From positions 20,193,869-20,257,868 of the forward strand of contig JAKZAP010000009.1 in NCBI GenBank assembly GCA_023053575.1: DNA of 64,000 nt, given 5' to 3'. The position numbers were made by a program, and so were the translations under genes. How positions within the stretch are numbered: position 1 is the first letter of the stretch; each line of letters starts with the position of its first letter. The notes below the pieces were generated by a model. It was not told the DNA's origin and searched no databases. It worked only from the letters and a program-made list of their open reading frames with translations. Shown piece by piece: positions 31,693 through 41,245 of the stretch. This DNA comes from Branchinecta lynchi. Taxonomy: Eukaryota > Arthropoda > Branchiopoda > Anostraca > Branchinectidae.

Positions 31693-31975
31693 GGTTGCGT
31701 TCCCCAAACTTCACAATTGTTAACAATCGTTACTTTACTTCAGGGCGGGGATAACTGCAGTTTTAACGATCGTTAACTTTTCCCAGTTCTACAGTTGTTA
31801 ACTATTTTGTAACGATGCTCACCGACCATCGTTACAAAGTAGTTAACAATCGTTAAGCTCTGGAACGGAAATTGTAGGTGGGCGGAGATTAAATTTCGAA
31901 ATCATAAACGTGGAACGCAAAAAAGTTAACAACTGTTAACAATTGTTAACGATCGTTAAGTTCGGGAACGCAACC
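31693..31975. mobile_element. MITE family H, copy 2 (inverted)
   Basis: 283 bp, TIR GGTTGCGTTCCCCAAACTT / AAGTTCGGGAACGCAACC, TTA duplication (31690-31692, 31976-31978). GTTAAC palindromes throughout. 179 bp before the acceptor of exon 2. Confidence 0.87.
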
Positions 31976-32154
31976 TTAGTTTGTTATTTTGTTTAGTTTC
32001 CTAAGAGTTGTTTCTTTTATCCTGTATATGGCCTTTGGGTTTTTGAGTACAGATATATATATATTATTGAAATTGCTATGCCTTATTATTGAAAAAGCAA
32101 AATATCAGCTTACTGTCTTACTTACTTACTTAGTAACATTCAGTTATTTTGCAG

Positions 32155-32222
32155 TTGAGCTGCTCGGGCTGAATGGCACCTGTAGACCGGGGAAGATGCC
32201 AGCAGCCAGCCCACTACATGCG
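32155..32222 (+). CDS. ETS factor exon 2
   Basis: 68-nt exon with acceptor TTATTTTGCAG and donor GTAAGT. It adds 23 residues (begins VELLGLNGTC, ends ASPLHA). It takes phase 1 in and leaves phase 0, and exon 3 needs phase 0, so skipping this exon would break the frame. No domain of its own. It follows a ~21.9-kb intron 1, the largest in the gene. Support is the splice sites and the phase, not homology. Confidence 0.7.
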
Positions 32223-32294
32223 GTAAGTCTTGTTCTGCTTTATGCTAGATTTTTGCCTGGGGGGGGGGGAGGGCTCACCTTTCACTCATAAGGG

Positions 32295-32475
32295 TTGCTG
32301 GTATTGAGTCATATTTATTTATTTGTATTTATTTATTTGCGACCCGGTTTTTGGATAACAGCGGAGTATGAATAAAATACACAAAACATATATTAAAACA
32401 CTAAACAAAACAGTATAAAATAAACATGACTACATTCTTTTCATATAGTTTAAAAACATAGACTTAAAATTTGTA
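32295..32475 (-). mobile_element. LINE 3' tail (minus)
   Basis: Minus strand: GCGACCC / CCGGGTCGCAAATAAATAAA with AAATA-type microsatellite (32305-32340), following a CTCCGCTGTTATCC 3' UTR. Same ending type as N3 and N5. Confidence 0.55.
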
Positions 32476-32859
32476 CACAGTGACAAGCACATCAAACGGG
32501 TTCATGAATAAAAAAACGGGCTATTACTTTCGTGGGCTGAGAGGGTAGGATGTTTGTGGAGGGTAAATAGATTTGAATGCGAGTCTGTATGTGATCGGAT
32601 GAAAAGAGACATTATTATTTTTCTTGGCGACACGCGTTTTAAGTTTGCAAAAGGAAAGAGGCCGTTAACGCTGAATCGATCAACAGCTTTAAAGTTTTAA
32701 CGGAATGAGCCACAGGTCTTTTTTCTTTTAAAGTATTATATAGTTAGTTTTCTTTGTTTTATCTTCAGAAAGTGTCTTGAATTTGTAGTTAGTATTTGAT
32801 TTGCATAGTATTTTTTTTTACCATGGCTCGTTGGCCTTTCTGTGTACAGTACATACATA

Positions 32860-33445
32860 CATACATACAATCAAGTTACACACACTTATTCACGTAAATA
32901 GGCCTGAACACCCGACACAAATTCATTACTCCGTTTGTTCGCGATCCACGGATAATCGATTCCATCGAGTGAACTTATTCTTTCGGCGGACTTGTTGTAC
33001 CTCTATGCGCGTATCCCTCTATGCTTGAAATATTTACCAACACTGTAAAAAGTTTCTCCGAGAAAGGATTAAAGTTAACAGCAGTATTTGCTACTGGCAT
33101 AAATCTTATCTCTACTGGGATAAGATTAATCCGATTTAAAGATAATCTTATCATAGTAGATAAAATTAATCCCAGTAGCAAATATTGTACGATCTTTTTT
33201 TTACAGTGAACTACAAAGGTAAGCCACTGCCGGGCAGATTCCTTGCAAGATTTTCCTGCCATGGACGGGCTTTTTGGATATAAATTCATTCATTCATATC
33301 TTAACATCGTTTCCCTACTTTCTCCAGCCGTGGCTTTTCCAGGTTTAGCGTCTTTAATCCTGGAAAGGCAGGCCTTTTTTAAATTCAAATTCTCCGCGTC
33401 TAGATGAATTTTCTGTTGTCGTGCAAGCGGTGCTTTCTGAATTGG
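32860..33445 (+). mobile_element. Family I element, copy 1 (partial), hosting Y1
   Basis: CTTATTCACGTAAATAGGCC, CACGGATAATCGATTCCATC, ACTTATTCTTTCGGCGGA and GTCGTGCAAGCGGTGC run parallel to 63555-63960. The copy at 63765 has no Y1, so it serves as the empty site. Confidence 0.6.
33041..33208. mobile_element. MITE family Y, copy 1 (GATA-rich)
   Basis: 168 bp, TIR CACTGTAAAAAG / TTTTTTTACAGTG, flanked by AA on both sides. Built from inverted GGGATTAATCTTATC words: many WGATAR (GATAAG/CTTATC) sites. Copies at 55730 and 59291. Confidence 0.85.
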
Positions 33446-33640
33446 CGGGAAAGAAGTTTGGCAGTTGGTGCTGTGACCGTGTATCAGTTTTTCTTTTCGG
33501 ATTACTTCGAGTGCAATTTCGGCAATTATCGTTTTTGCAGAGCAACCATATATCAGATACCATGGTAGCTGCAAAAACGAGTAATTGCAAATCCAGTTTC
33601 GGTGTTTTACCAGGTACCATGGTATAGCAAAAACGCAACT
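33446..33640. mobile_element. MITE family G, copy 3 (right half)
   Basis: Matches the right ~195 bp of G1 and G2 (GGGAAAGAAGTTTGGCA, TATCAGATACCATGGTA) and ends AGCAAAAACGCAACT. The left part is absent. Confidence 0.7.
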
Positions 33641-33653
33641 GATGTGTTATAGG

Positions 33654-33870
33654 CAGGGGCTTCACGTACGAGGGGGGACGCCCACCCCCACTGTTGTCGG
33701 CCAGTCGGTGAAAAATGACCGTCGGCGCGAAGTGCAGCGATTTTTCGTAAAAACAGTTGATTTATTCATGTAAACAGTCGGTTTTTCTGTAAAAACAGTC
33801 GGTAAAATTACCAGCAAGCCGCTAAATACCTTTCCCTCCCCCAAAAAATGTTTGGTTAGTAACGCCTCTG
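33654..33870. mobile_element. hAT-like MITE Z
   Basis: 217 bp with CAGGGGC / GCCTCTG ends and near-identical 8-bp flanks GTTATAGG (33646-33653) and GTTGTAGG (33871-33878). The interior has CAGTCGGT(TT) repeats. 92 bp upstream of exon 3. Confidence 0.75.
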
Positions 33871-33962
33871 GTTGTAGGGTTTCTGGAATACAGAATCGTC
33901 GTCTCCTGTCATATGTGAATTAATCCATTAATCCTGCACTGCCTGATTCCTTCTTCTTGTAG

Positions 33963-34143
33963 GTTCAGTACAGTCACACGATTTTCAACCCATTTCTGTA
34001 CGATTCGTCTTTTCATGGAGAGAACCAGAATGAGGTTTTCGCTTATTCCCAGCGGCTAGATGGCGGGTTTTGCTCAGACCTCCCGCTAGACGACATCGTT
34101 CCCGCCGAACCATTTCCTGCGACGACCAAACAAGTAACAATTT
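33963..34143 (+). CDS. ETS factor exon 3
   Basis: 181-nt exon with acceptor TTCTTCTTGTAG and donor GTAAGT. It encodes 60 residues plus one base (starts VQYSHTIFNP). The stretch is acidic and aromatic (SDLPLDDIVPAEPFP), the kind of segment that precedes the Pointed domain in ESE factors and may act in transactivation (inference). An 8-bp-flanked hAT-like MITE (33654-33870) lies 92 bp before the acceptor. Confidence 0.8.
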
Positions 34144-34219
34144 GTAAGTATACACCTTTAACTTCCCATAGACATTCTGAGAAATCGAACTGGAGGCTGT
34201 TCAGCGTACTGAGTCTATA

Positions 34220-34415
34220 CTCTTGATGACTATCTCTTCTTGCCGGTGCAAAATCTCCGGCCTCTCCGGGTACCTAGCGGAAGAAAGGCAGAATTGGTGT
34301 CACAGCTGCTCCAAAAGATCGCCGTGATTGGTTGACACAGGATTTGAGTCGTTGAGTTTGAGTCGTTACGTAGACGCTTACTCATTCTTGCTGAGGATCA
34401 CTGGCGTATTATGGA
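34220..34415 (+). repeat. Repeat T, copy 1 (split by S1)
   Basis: Matches 61615-61800: GAATCTCCGG-type, GGTGTCACAGCTG, GGATTTGAGTCGTTGAGTTT, ATCACTGGCGT. Continues after S1 as ATAGAGTATT at 34721. Confidence 0.6.
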
Positions 34416-34720
34416 GAGCGTGTTCCACCCTACTTACCGTAGTTACTACGCATGACGTCACGAATTCTGGCTTTTGGCCGTCAAGGCTGGAACGACTTTT
34501 CTGTTTTCCAGCAGGATTTCACGCCAGGGGTGAATCCGACCAATCACGTTACAGAGATGCGTAGTTACTACGCTTACTACGCTCCCGAGCATGGTAAGCA
34601 AATAGTAACTATTAGTTACTATTCCGACAAGGTTGGAACGGTCAGCGTAGTAGCTTTTCGTGAGGATGGAACGGAAATAGTAACTAATAGTAACAATTGT
34701 TAGAAGGGTGGAACACGCTC
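34416..34720 (+). mobile_element. TIR element family S, copy 1
   Basis: 305 bp, TIR GAGCGTGTTCCACCCTACT / AGAAGGGTGGAACACGCTC, flanks ATGGA / ATAGA (possible 5-bp duplication). Rich in GTAGTTACTACG palindromes and AATAGTAACTATTAG. Confidence 0.78.
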
Positions 34721-34792
34721 ATAGAGTATTCCAAAGCCTTGGCAAATTCACGTTAGAGGGGCACCATGCCCATTTAGGTCACTCGGGATTTT

Positions 34793-37065
34793 TATGGCAC
34801 TTGAGCTTACTCAAGTGCCATATAGCGATCGTAATGTCTGTCTGTCCGCATTTTGCTAGTTTGGGCACTTCCACATGACCTAGGACGATAAAACTTGGCA
34901 TGCATATCAGGGATCCAACCGGATTAACTTGGAAATAATCACTTCCCCGATCCGACCATCAATGGGGGAGTGGCAAGATGGGAAATCCGGAAATTAGTAA
35001 CATTCATAACTTTGGAACGGATAATCGTGCGTGCATTAAACTTGACAGGTATCAAGAACAAGTGTCTTGGATGTTCATTGTCAAATTGGGATCGGACCCG
35101 ATAACTGGGGGGGGGGGGCTCGAAGGGGACACCCGAAATCTCATGAAACGATTTTTCTAGTTTTTTTCCAACCCCTACCCCTTTCTTCACACTAGTATAG
35201 CTCTGCGCATGGATGAGTCATTCTTTCTTCCCGCTAGTATAGCCCTGCTCGTGGATGAGTCATTCTTTGCTTAAATTCGTTAGCAGAGAGCTAGAACAAT
35301 CGAAGGTCGAAGGGGTTGGTATAGTATGTTGTTGAACCTTAGTATGGGTTGATCTAGTTCGGGCACTTCCACACAAGCTAGGACGATGAAACTTCGCAGG
35401 CATATCAGGGACCCGACCAGATTAACTTACAAATAATCACTTCCCCAATCCGACTTTCCCCGGATCCGAAAACTAGGAACAACGGTAGCGAAAACGGAGC
35501 AAAAGGTAGCAAAAAGAGCGCTGCCCAAATGTGGTGTCGATCCACGGACCTCTGTGGTATAGGTCCGCCGCTTTACCACGGTGCTACGACTTGATGTATT
35601 GAGAAGTGAAATGCGGGATTAGATACGGTTTAAAGATTAGAACGAATGCTAAATGCTAACCTGAGCAAAATAACTAGAGCTATTATGCTAACTAAACTTA
35701 AACTAAACAAATCTCGTGAAACGCTTCCACATAAGCTAGGACAATGAAACTTGGCAGGCATATCAGGGAACCGACCAGATTAACTTGGAAATAATCACTT
35801 TCCAGATCCGATCTTAGTGGGGGGTGTGAAAGGCGCAAATCCGGAAACTATTAACATGCATAACTTTGGAAAGGGTAATCGGACATGCGTGAAACTTGAC
35901 ATATGTCAAGAACAAGTGTTTTGGATATTCAGTTTCAAATCCGGACCAGATTCGATACCTGTGGGGAAGGAGCTGGAGGGGGGCACCAAAAATCTCCTGA
36001 AACGCTTCCACATAAGCTAGGACAATAAAAATTGGAAGGCATATGAGGGAACCGACGAGGTTAACTTGGAAATAATCACTTCCCCGATTCAGCCATCGCG
36101 GGGGGAGTGGAGGGATGGGGAATCCGGAAACTAGAATTATGCATAACTTTGGAACGGGTAATCCGACATGCATGAAACTTGACAATTATGAAGAACAACT
36201 GTCTCAGATTTTCAGTTTTAAAAGTCCGGACCCAATAACCGGGGGTGGGGCTAGAGGGGGGACTTGAAATCTTTTGTAACGCTTAGGGTCGAGGGATCGG
36301 ATGGAACTTGAAGGGAAGAACGAGCATTAACCCTAGATACTTTATTGACAAAATAGGACCGGATCGTGTCGCAGTGGAGGGTGTTGGTGGGGTTTCTTGG
36401 ATTTCCGCGGTGATCACGAGTTACGGTACTTCCAGATGTACTATGACCATGAAATTTGGCAGACGTATTAGGTACTCTCCTAGGTCGACTTGAAAATAGT
36501 TCCTTCCCCGGTACGGTGATGTTGGGGGGAGTGGAGGGATGGGGAATCCAGCATCTAGTGACATACATAACTTTAGAACGGGTGATCGGGCGTGAATGGA
36601 ACTTGACAATTGTCAAGAACAAGTGTGCCAGATGATCAATTTCAAGTTCGGAACGAATCCTATAACTGGGGGGGGGGGGGAGCTGGAGGGGGGTGCAAGA
36701 AATGACGGGAAACGCTTAGAGTCGAGAGATCGGGATGGGACTTGGAGGAAAGAACAAGCACAAGCCGTAGAGACAATACGAGACGATGCTGACAAAACAG
36801 GACTGGATCTTGTCACAGTTGTGGGAGTTTGAGAGGTTTTCCACAATTCTGGTCATCACGAGCTGGGGTACTTCCAAATGTGCTATGACCATGAAACGTG
36901 GCAGGCATGTTAGGGACTCTGTCAGATTGGCTTAAAAATAGTCCCTCCCCCGATCCGATCATGGTTGTGGGAGAAATAGTTATCAGTAAGCGGAATAACC
37001 ATACCGTATCTGACAAACATGCTAACTGTTCTTACAAGTGCCATATGAGCTTTCAGCTCTTGTTT
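34793..37065 (+). mobile_element. HINE-like family A, copy 3 (complete, ~2.3 kb)
   Basis: Starts TTTTTATGGCACTTGAGC with stem CTTACTCAAGTGCCATA, a short GTCTGTCTGTCC run at 34833-34848, 5-6 modules of GATGAAACTTGG / CCCCGATCCGACCAT / G-run-GTGGAGGG, and the 3' end AAGTGCCATATGAGC-TTTCAGCTCTTGTT. A copy of the flanking DNA without the element lies at 37691-37800, fixing the ends. A tRNA-like SINE head lies inside at 35462-35700. Non-coding. Confidence 0.85.
35462..35700 (-). repeat. tRNA-like SINE fragment inside A3
   Basis: The minus strand (35592-35525) has an A-box-like TAGCACCGTGGTAAAGCGG and, ~45 nt on, a good B box GGATCGACACC with GTGG/CCAC T-stem and a GGACC/GGTCC anticodon-type stem with an enlarged loop. 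Spacing and stems are tRNA-like, but the loop and acceptor stem are abnormal, so a tRNA-derived SINE or tRNA pseudogene rather than a working tRNA. Confidence 0.5.
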
Positions 37066-37303
37066 TATTATCTGATAGGCTTGATGGCTATTTTAAACGG
37101 TACGGATAATAAGAAGAATACATTAATATTAATAATAATAACAACAATAACATAACACTATTATAAGCTGTACCCTTCGGAACCACGTAAAAGAATTGGC
37201 CAGTGTTCATTCGTTAATAGAGTAATGTTCATTCGTTAATAGAGGAATTGAACTGTGGAACAGTTCGCCAACGGAGATTGTAGATCCAGGCAGCGTCCAG
37301 ATG

Positions 37304-37680
37304 TTTAAAGGGCCTGTCTTATCTATAATACTAACGCAAACTACTTCCATAATCACTCCGTATATTTATAAACCCGGAGACCTCTATTTCGTACGGTACA
37401 TTCTAACCCCTCTAACAAAACCACGCTGATTTTCTCACTTGCCGTGTTTGCTACCTTCGATGTGTATCACGCTGTCCACGGTTGTCTGCGGTAAATTTTT
37501 CCATCAGAACGGTTATGTAAATTGTTTCCCTGTTTTCGCTACAAGTCAACGGGTCTCGGAAAAGGCTTAAAACAGCTAAAACTGTGGGTTATTTGTTGAA
37601 AGCACAGCCTAGTTTTGAAGTCTGTAAATATTTTTAAATACTGTAAGTTGAAGAGTAAATAGTGCGAGGGGTCCTTTAAG
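37304..37680 (+). mobile_element. Family D/E element, copy E1
   Basis: 377 bp, TTTAAAGGGCCTGTCTTA ... GTGCGAGGGGTCCTTTAAG. Contains ACGCTGATTTTCTCACTTGC and GCACAGCCTAGTTTTGAAG. Confidence 0.75.
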
Positions 37681-37977
37681 TGCACTGAGTCTATTCCAAG
37701 GCTTTGGCATATTCATCATAGAGGTACACCGTGCCCATTCAGGATACTCGGGATTTTTTATGATCTGATAGTTTTAATGATTTTTTTTTCAACTGTACGG
37801 ATTATAAGAAGAATACAGTAATAGTAATAATAGTAACAATAATAACATAACAGTATTATAAACTGTACCTTCCGAAACCACGTAAAAGAATTGGCCAGTG
37901 TTCATTCGTTAAAAGGGTAAGTGAACCGTGGAACAGTTTGCCAACGGAGATTGTAGAGCCAGGCAGCCTCCATATGT

Positions 37978-38305
37978 TTAAAGGGCCTGTCTTACCTGTA
38001 ATAATAACGCAACCTACTGCCTTAACGAATCCATATGTTTCTAAACCCGGAGACCCCGATTTCGTACGGAAAATTCTAACCCCTCTAACAAAACCACGCT
38101 GATTTTCTCACTTGCCGTGTTTTGCTACCTTCGATGTGTATCACGCTGTCGACGGTTGTCTGCGAGAACTTTTGGCCAAAACTCAGCGGGTCTCGGAAAT
38201 GGCTTAAAACAGCCATAACCGTGGGTTATTTGTTGAAAGCACAGCCTAGTTTTAAAGTCTGTAAATATTTTAAAATACTGTACATAGTGCGAGGAGTCCT
38301 TTAAG
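37978..38305 (+). mobile_element. Family D/E element, copy E2
   Basis: 328 bp, same ends as E1; lacks the TTCCATCAGAACGG segment and ends GTGCGAGGAGTCCTTTAAG. Confidence 0.75.
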
Positions 38306-38314
38306 CGTGATATA

Positions 38315-38726
38315 AGGCGTATTCTCGCCGTTCCCCGGGGACTCCACTTGAGGAGTCCCCGCGTTTTTGTTTGTCCCGGGGACTCACTCCCCGTATTCTC
38401 GCGAGTCCCCACGGACGGGGAATGCTCCGATTATCATCACCATCATCAGAAAGGACTCCCTTTCAGACTCGGAGGGGAATCAGTTTTCGCTGGTTTTAGT
38501 GCAATGTAAAATTATTAAAAGCAATCAGATAAACAAAACCAATAATAAAGCGGATCCAGACTAATTTCGTCAACAGCATATTTTTTTTCGAGCAAAATCC
38601 ATTTTGGAAGCAGTCCCCGTGTTCTCGCTGTTTCTGTACGCGGAGTCCGCGTGGAGTGACTCCCTCTATTCTCGTCTTTCCCTTCGATTCCCCGAGGAGT
38701 CCTCGGGGAACGGCGAGAATACACCT
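38315..38726 (+). mobile_element. MITE family J, copy 2
   Basis: 412 bp, AGGCGTATTCTCGCCGTTCC / GGCGAGAATACACCT, flanked by ATA (38312-38314, 38727-38729). The GC-rich ends fold into CGAGGAGTCCTCGGGG-type hairpins. The interior is A/T-rich and holds ACTAATTTCGTCAACAG. Confidence 0.87.
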
Positions 38727-38967
38727 ATAGTCGGCACCCCATTTTACCGAGTTACTTTTGTAGTCTGATTTTTTTTTTACTTTAGTATAGTATGTCAGTT
38801 TCTGTACGTAAAGTGTACGTAATCCGTTTGTAGGCTACTTGTGTAGATAATGCGACAAGCTAAAAGCTTAACGTAAAACAAATAAATACAAATAACTGTA
38901 GCAACATTGTAGCCTCTACAATGTTGTACATATTAGAAGACCGACACACTTCCAATGTCAACGCAGA

Positions 38968-39027
38968 ATGATTGACGCGTTGTTGCCATGATTGACGCGT
39001 TGTTGCAATGATTGACGCGTCGTTGCG
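38968..39027 (+). repeat. 3 x 20-bp minisatellite
   Basis: Three units of ATGATTGACGCGTTGTTGCC with 1-2 changes each; each carries the ACGCGT palindrome. Confidence 0.85.
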
Positions 39028-39507
39028 ATGCGCTGCATATGCGTTTATCTTGCGCAAAGTACAGGTTGCGTAGCGTATCTTTCACACCTGCGCTACAACC
39101 TTTGACTGTATATTTACGCTGGTGAAGAATCGTAGCTGACGTATCCGTTGTAAACACTGTTTGAATAAATGTATTCCTTTCTCGGTTTCTTATGCTGAAT
39201 TCTCGTTTCTTTCATCATTACTAAGTATCTCCTCATTAGTAGGTTTTCTTCAGTTTGTCTCCAGAAACTTCCATTCTTCGCTGAAAAATCTGATGCTTTT
39301 GCGTTACGTTTATTTGTCTGCGTAAGCTCTGCGTTGCGTCACCGCAAGCGCGACGCAGAGATTGCGAAGCTCAGTGTGAAAGCCTCAACGCGTCAGTGGT
39401 AAAGCGGCTTAAAGCTTGGTGCCCATAGAAAGCGAATCTTCCCGCGAAGCGACGCGAAGACAATTCGACATGATGTGGCGTGTTTTTGTTTCCTCTACCG
39501 ACGCCGA

Positions 39508-39965
39508 ATTCGCTTAAAGTTTAACCGAAAAGGGCTAGGATACGACAGTCTAGTTACCCATCACTTGTTCGCTTAAATAATCTTGAAAACCCGATGAAAA
39601 AGCGTTAGTTTGTTTTTCTGATATTTCCAAATAATCGATTATCCCATTGTGCTTGCCGCTCTTCCCGTTTTTGTGATATCTCTATGGTGCCTGGAACATT
39701 TGGCAACAACACCAGCAGCAAACGAGTAAATAAATTGTGTATCAAATAAACAAAGAAGTGTCTGCAGTCTGCAGTGCCAAAAACTAGTGCTAGCTAGTGA
39801 GGTGTCTTGTGTAGTGATAGTTTAGTGATTTTCGAGGGCGAACTGTGGACGGATTCACCATGGGAAAGCGTCCACATTCCCAACGTCCCTACTGAAGACT
39901 ACTGTGGACAGAATGAAAATCCAATGTAAAAATAAGTTGCCTGTTCAGTTAAACTTTAAGCGAAT
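39508..39965. mobile_element. Family I element, copy 2 (both ends)
   Basis: 458 bp, TIR ATTCGCTTAAAGTTTAACCG / AGTTAAACTTTAAGCGAAT. Contains TAGTTACCCATCACTTG and AAATAATCGATTATCCC. Confidence 0.75.
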
Positions 39966-40002
39966 GCGAAACCACGTTCTGTGGACACAAAGCTTAAATA
40001 TG

Positions 40003-40420
40003 AGTTGCGTTTTTGCTGATACCATGTATCTGTTACCACAGTCTAAAGTCGTTTTTGCAGTTATCGTGGTAATACCGCGGTCAAAAGGCGTTTTTGCAGT
40101 TATCGACCGTGGTATCTGGCCAGTTATCGTGGTATCAGATATTCAGATACTACGGTCCGACCGTGGTAACTGGTCGTGGTGTCGGAAAAGTCATCTCACT
40201 TTCATCATATTTCGTCAGATTGGTTGAGAAAGAAGTTTAGCACTTAGTGATGTAACTGGATATCTGTTTTTCTTTTGGGATGACTTCGAAAAGTGCAATT
40301 TTGGCAATAGTCGTTTTTGCAAAGCACCGTGTATCAGATACGAAGATAACTGCAAAAATGACTAATTGCAGATCCAGTTACCGTGGTAACAGATACCATG
40401 GTATCAGCAAAAACGCAACT
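40003..40420. mobile_element. MITE family G, copy 2
   Basis: 418 bp, TIR AGTTGCGTTTTTGCTGATAC / GTATCAGCAAAAACGCAACT, ATG duplication (40000-40002, 40421-40423). Confidence 0.9.
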
Positions 40421-41090
40421 ATGGAAAGAAGCGGAGAGATAGCAGCTCCAGAAAAGAAAGTTGCACTAGACTCAACGTGGGCTAGAGGCTGCGCGTATTG
40501 GTTAGTACAAGGATCGTGAACACACATGAATAAGTATCAAGAAAGAACAAATAATCAGAGAGAAGCTCCGTCTCCCTATCTCTGTACTATGACTATGCGG
40601 AGTTGAGTATTTCCCCGTACCTTTTCCGCTGTGAACGCAGCGATGTGAGTGCGATGTGCATGCAGCGATCTTCGAGGTAGGTGGTTAGAGGGTTTGAACT
40701 CAGAGGCACCTCTATATGCTCCAGATATGCTCTTACCAGTAAGGAGAACGATTTTCCCGTTTGCTGCAGAGGTAACATCGATGTTAGAGATTTTGTGCTC
40801 CATTGTCCCGGCGTGTGCTCATATGTCGCGGTCAGGGTCGTATCCGGGGGGGGGGGGGGTAGGGGGTTCAACCTCCCTGTGCTCGTATGTTGGCATTGTG
40901 CTCAGATGTTGTGGTCAGGGCCGTATCCGGGGGGTGGGATAGGGAGTTCACTCTCCCCCCGAAACATGCACAAATAATCCTTTTTTATAGGCTTTAACCC
41001 CTGATCTAGGTTTCTTTTTTGTACGTATACCTTAATGTAGAAGCACTAAGCCACCAAACTTTAGTATTAACGTCTCGTTTTGTCTTATAG
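40421..41090. other. Intron 3 end; two hAT-like CAGGGYCGTATCCGG ends
   Basis: GTCAGGGTCGTATCCGGGG at 40831 and GTCAGGGCCGTATCCGGGG at 40914 are direct copies ~83 bp apart, each followed by a G-run. The same end bounds 47588-47761. No paired right end here. Confidence 0.4.
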
Positions 41091-41245
41091 TTTCGCCGAC
41101 CTCCCGAGACATATCTGGCGTTCGATGGGTTGATAAAGTGCCTCAGGACTGGGTAGGTTCGGACGTCGTGGATTGGCTGTTTGACCTGGCGGAAAAATTC
41201 GGCGTTAGCTACGAAGACCTGAATATCAATGCCTTCTCCAATCTG
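41091..41245 (+). CDS. ETS factor exon 4 (first half of Pointed/SAM domain)
   Basis: 155-nt exon with acceptor TTTTGTCTTATAG and donor GTAAGA; phase 1 in, phase 0 out. The peptide contains VDKVPQDWVGSDVVDWLF, then EKFGVSYEDLNINAFSNL. This is the Pointed-domain pattern of a tryptophan after the PxxW turn, a V..WL helix and a following hydrophobic helix. The domain is a protein-protein interaction module of the SAM fold. The frame opens 19 residues before the domain. The five-helix fold finishes in exon 5. Confidence 0.88.

Larger units (their letters stand above)
37066..38305 (+). repeat. Tandem ~620-bp segmental duplication carrying E elements
   Basis: Unit 1 (34721-34792 plus 37066-37680 once A3 is removed) and unit 2 (37681-38305) share, in order, ATTCCAAGGCTTTGGC, ACTCGGGATTTTT, ATCTGATAG, (TAA/AAT)n, TTGGCCAGTGTTCATTCGTT and a D/E element. 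Unit 1 alone carries A3. Confidence 0.8.

Noticed and set aside
30003..40420. Assigning the GTTGCGTT MITEs to PIF/Harbinger
   Set aside because: Three C/H copies have TAA or TTA, but G and P copies show ATT, ATG and AGT and one H shows TTC, so the TWA rule fails.
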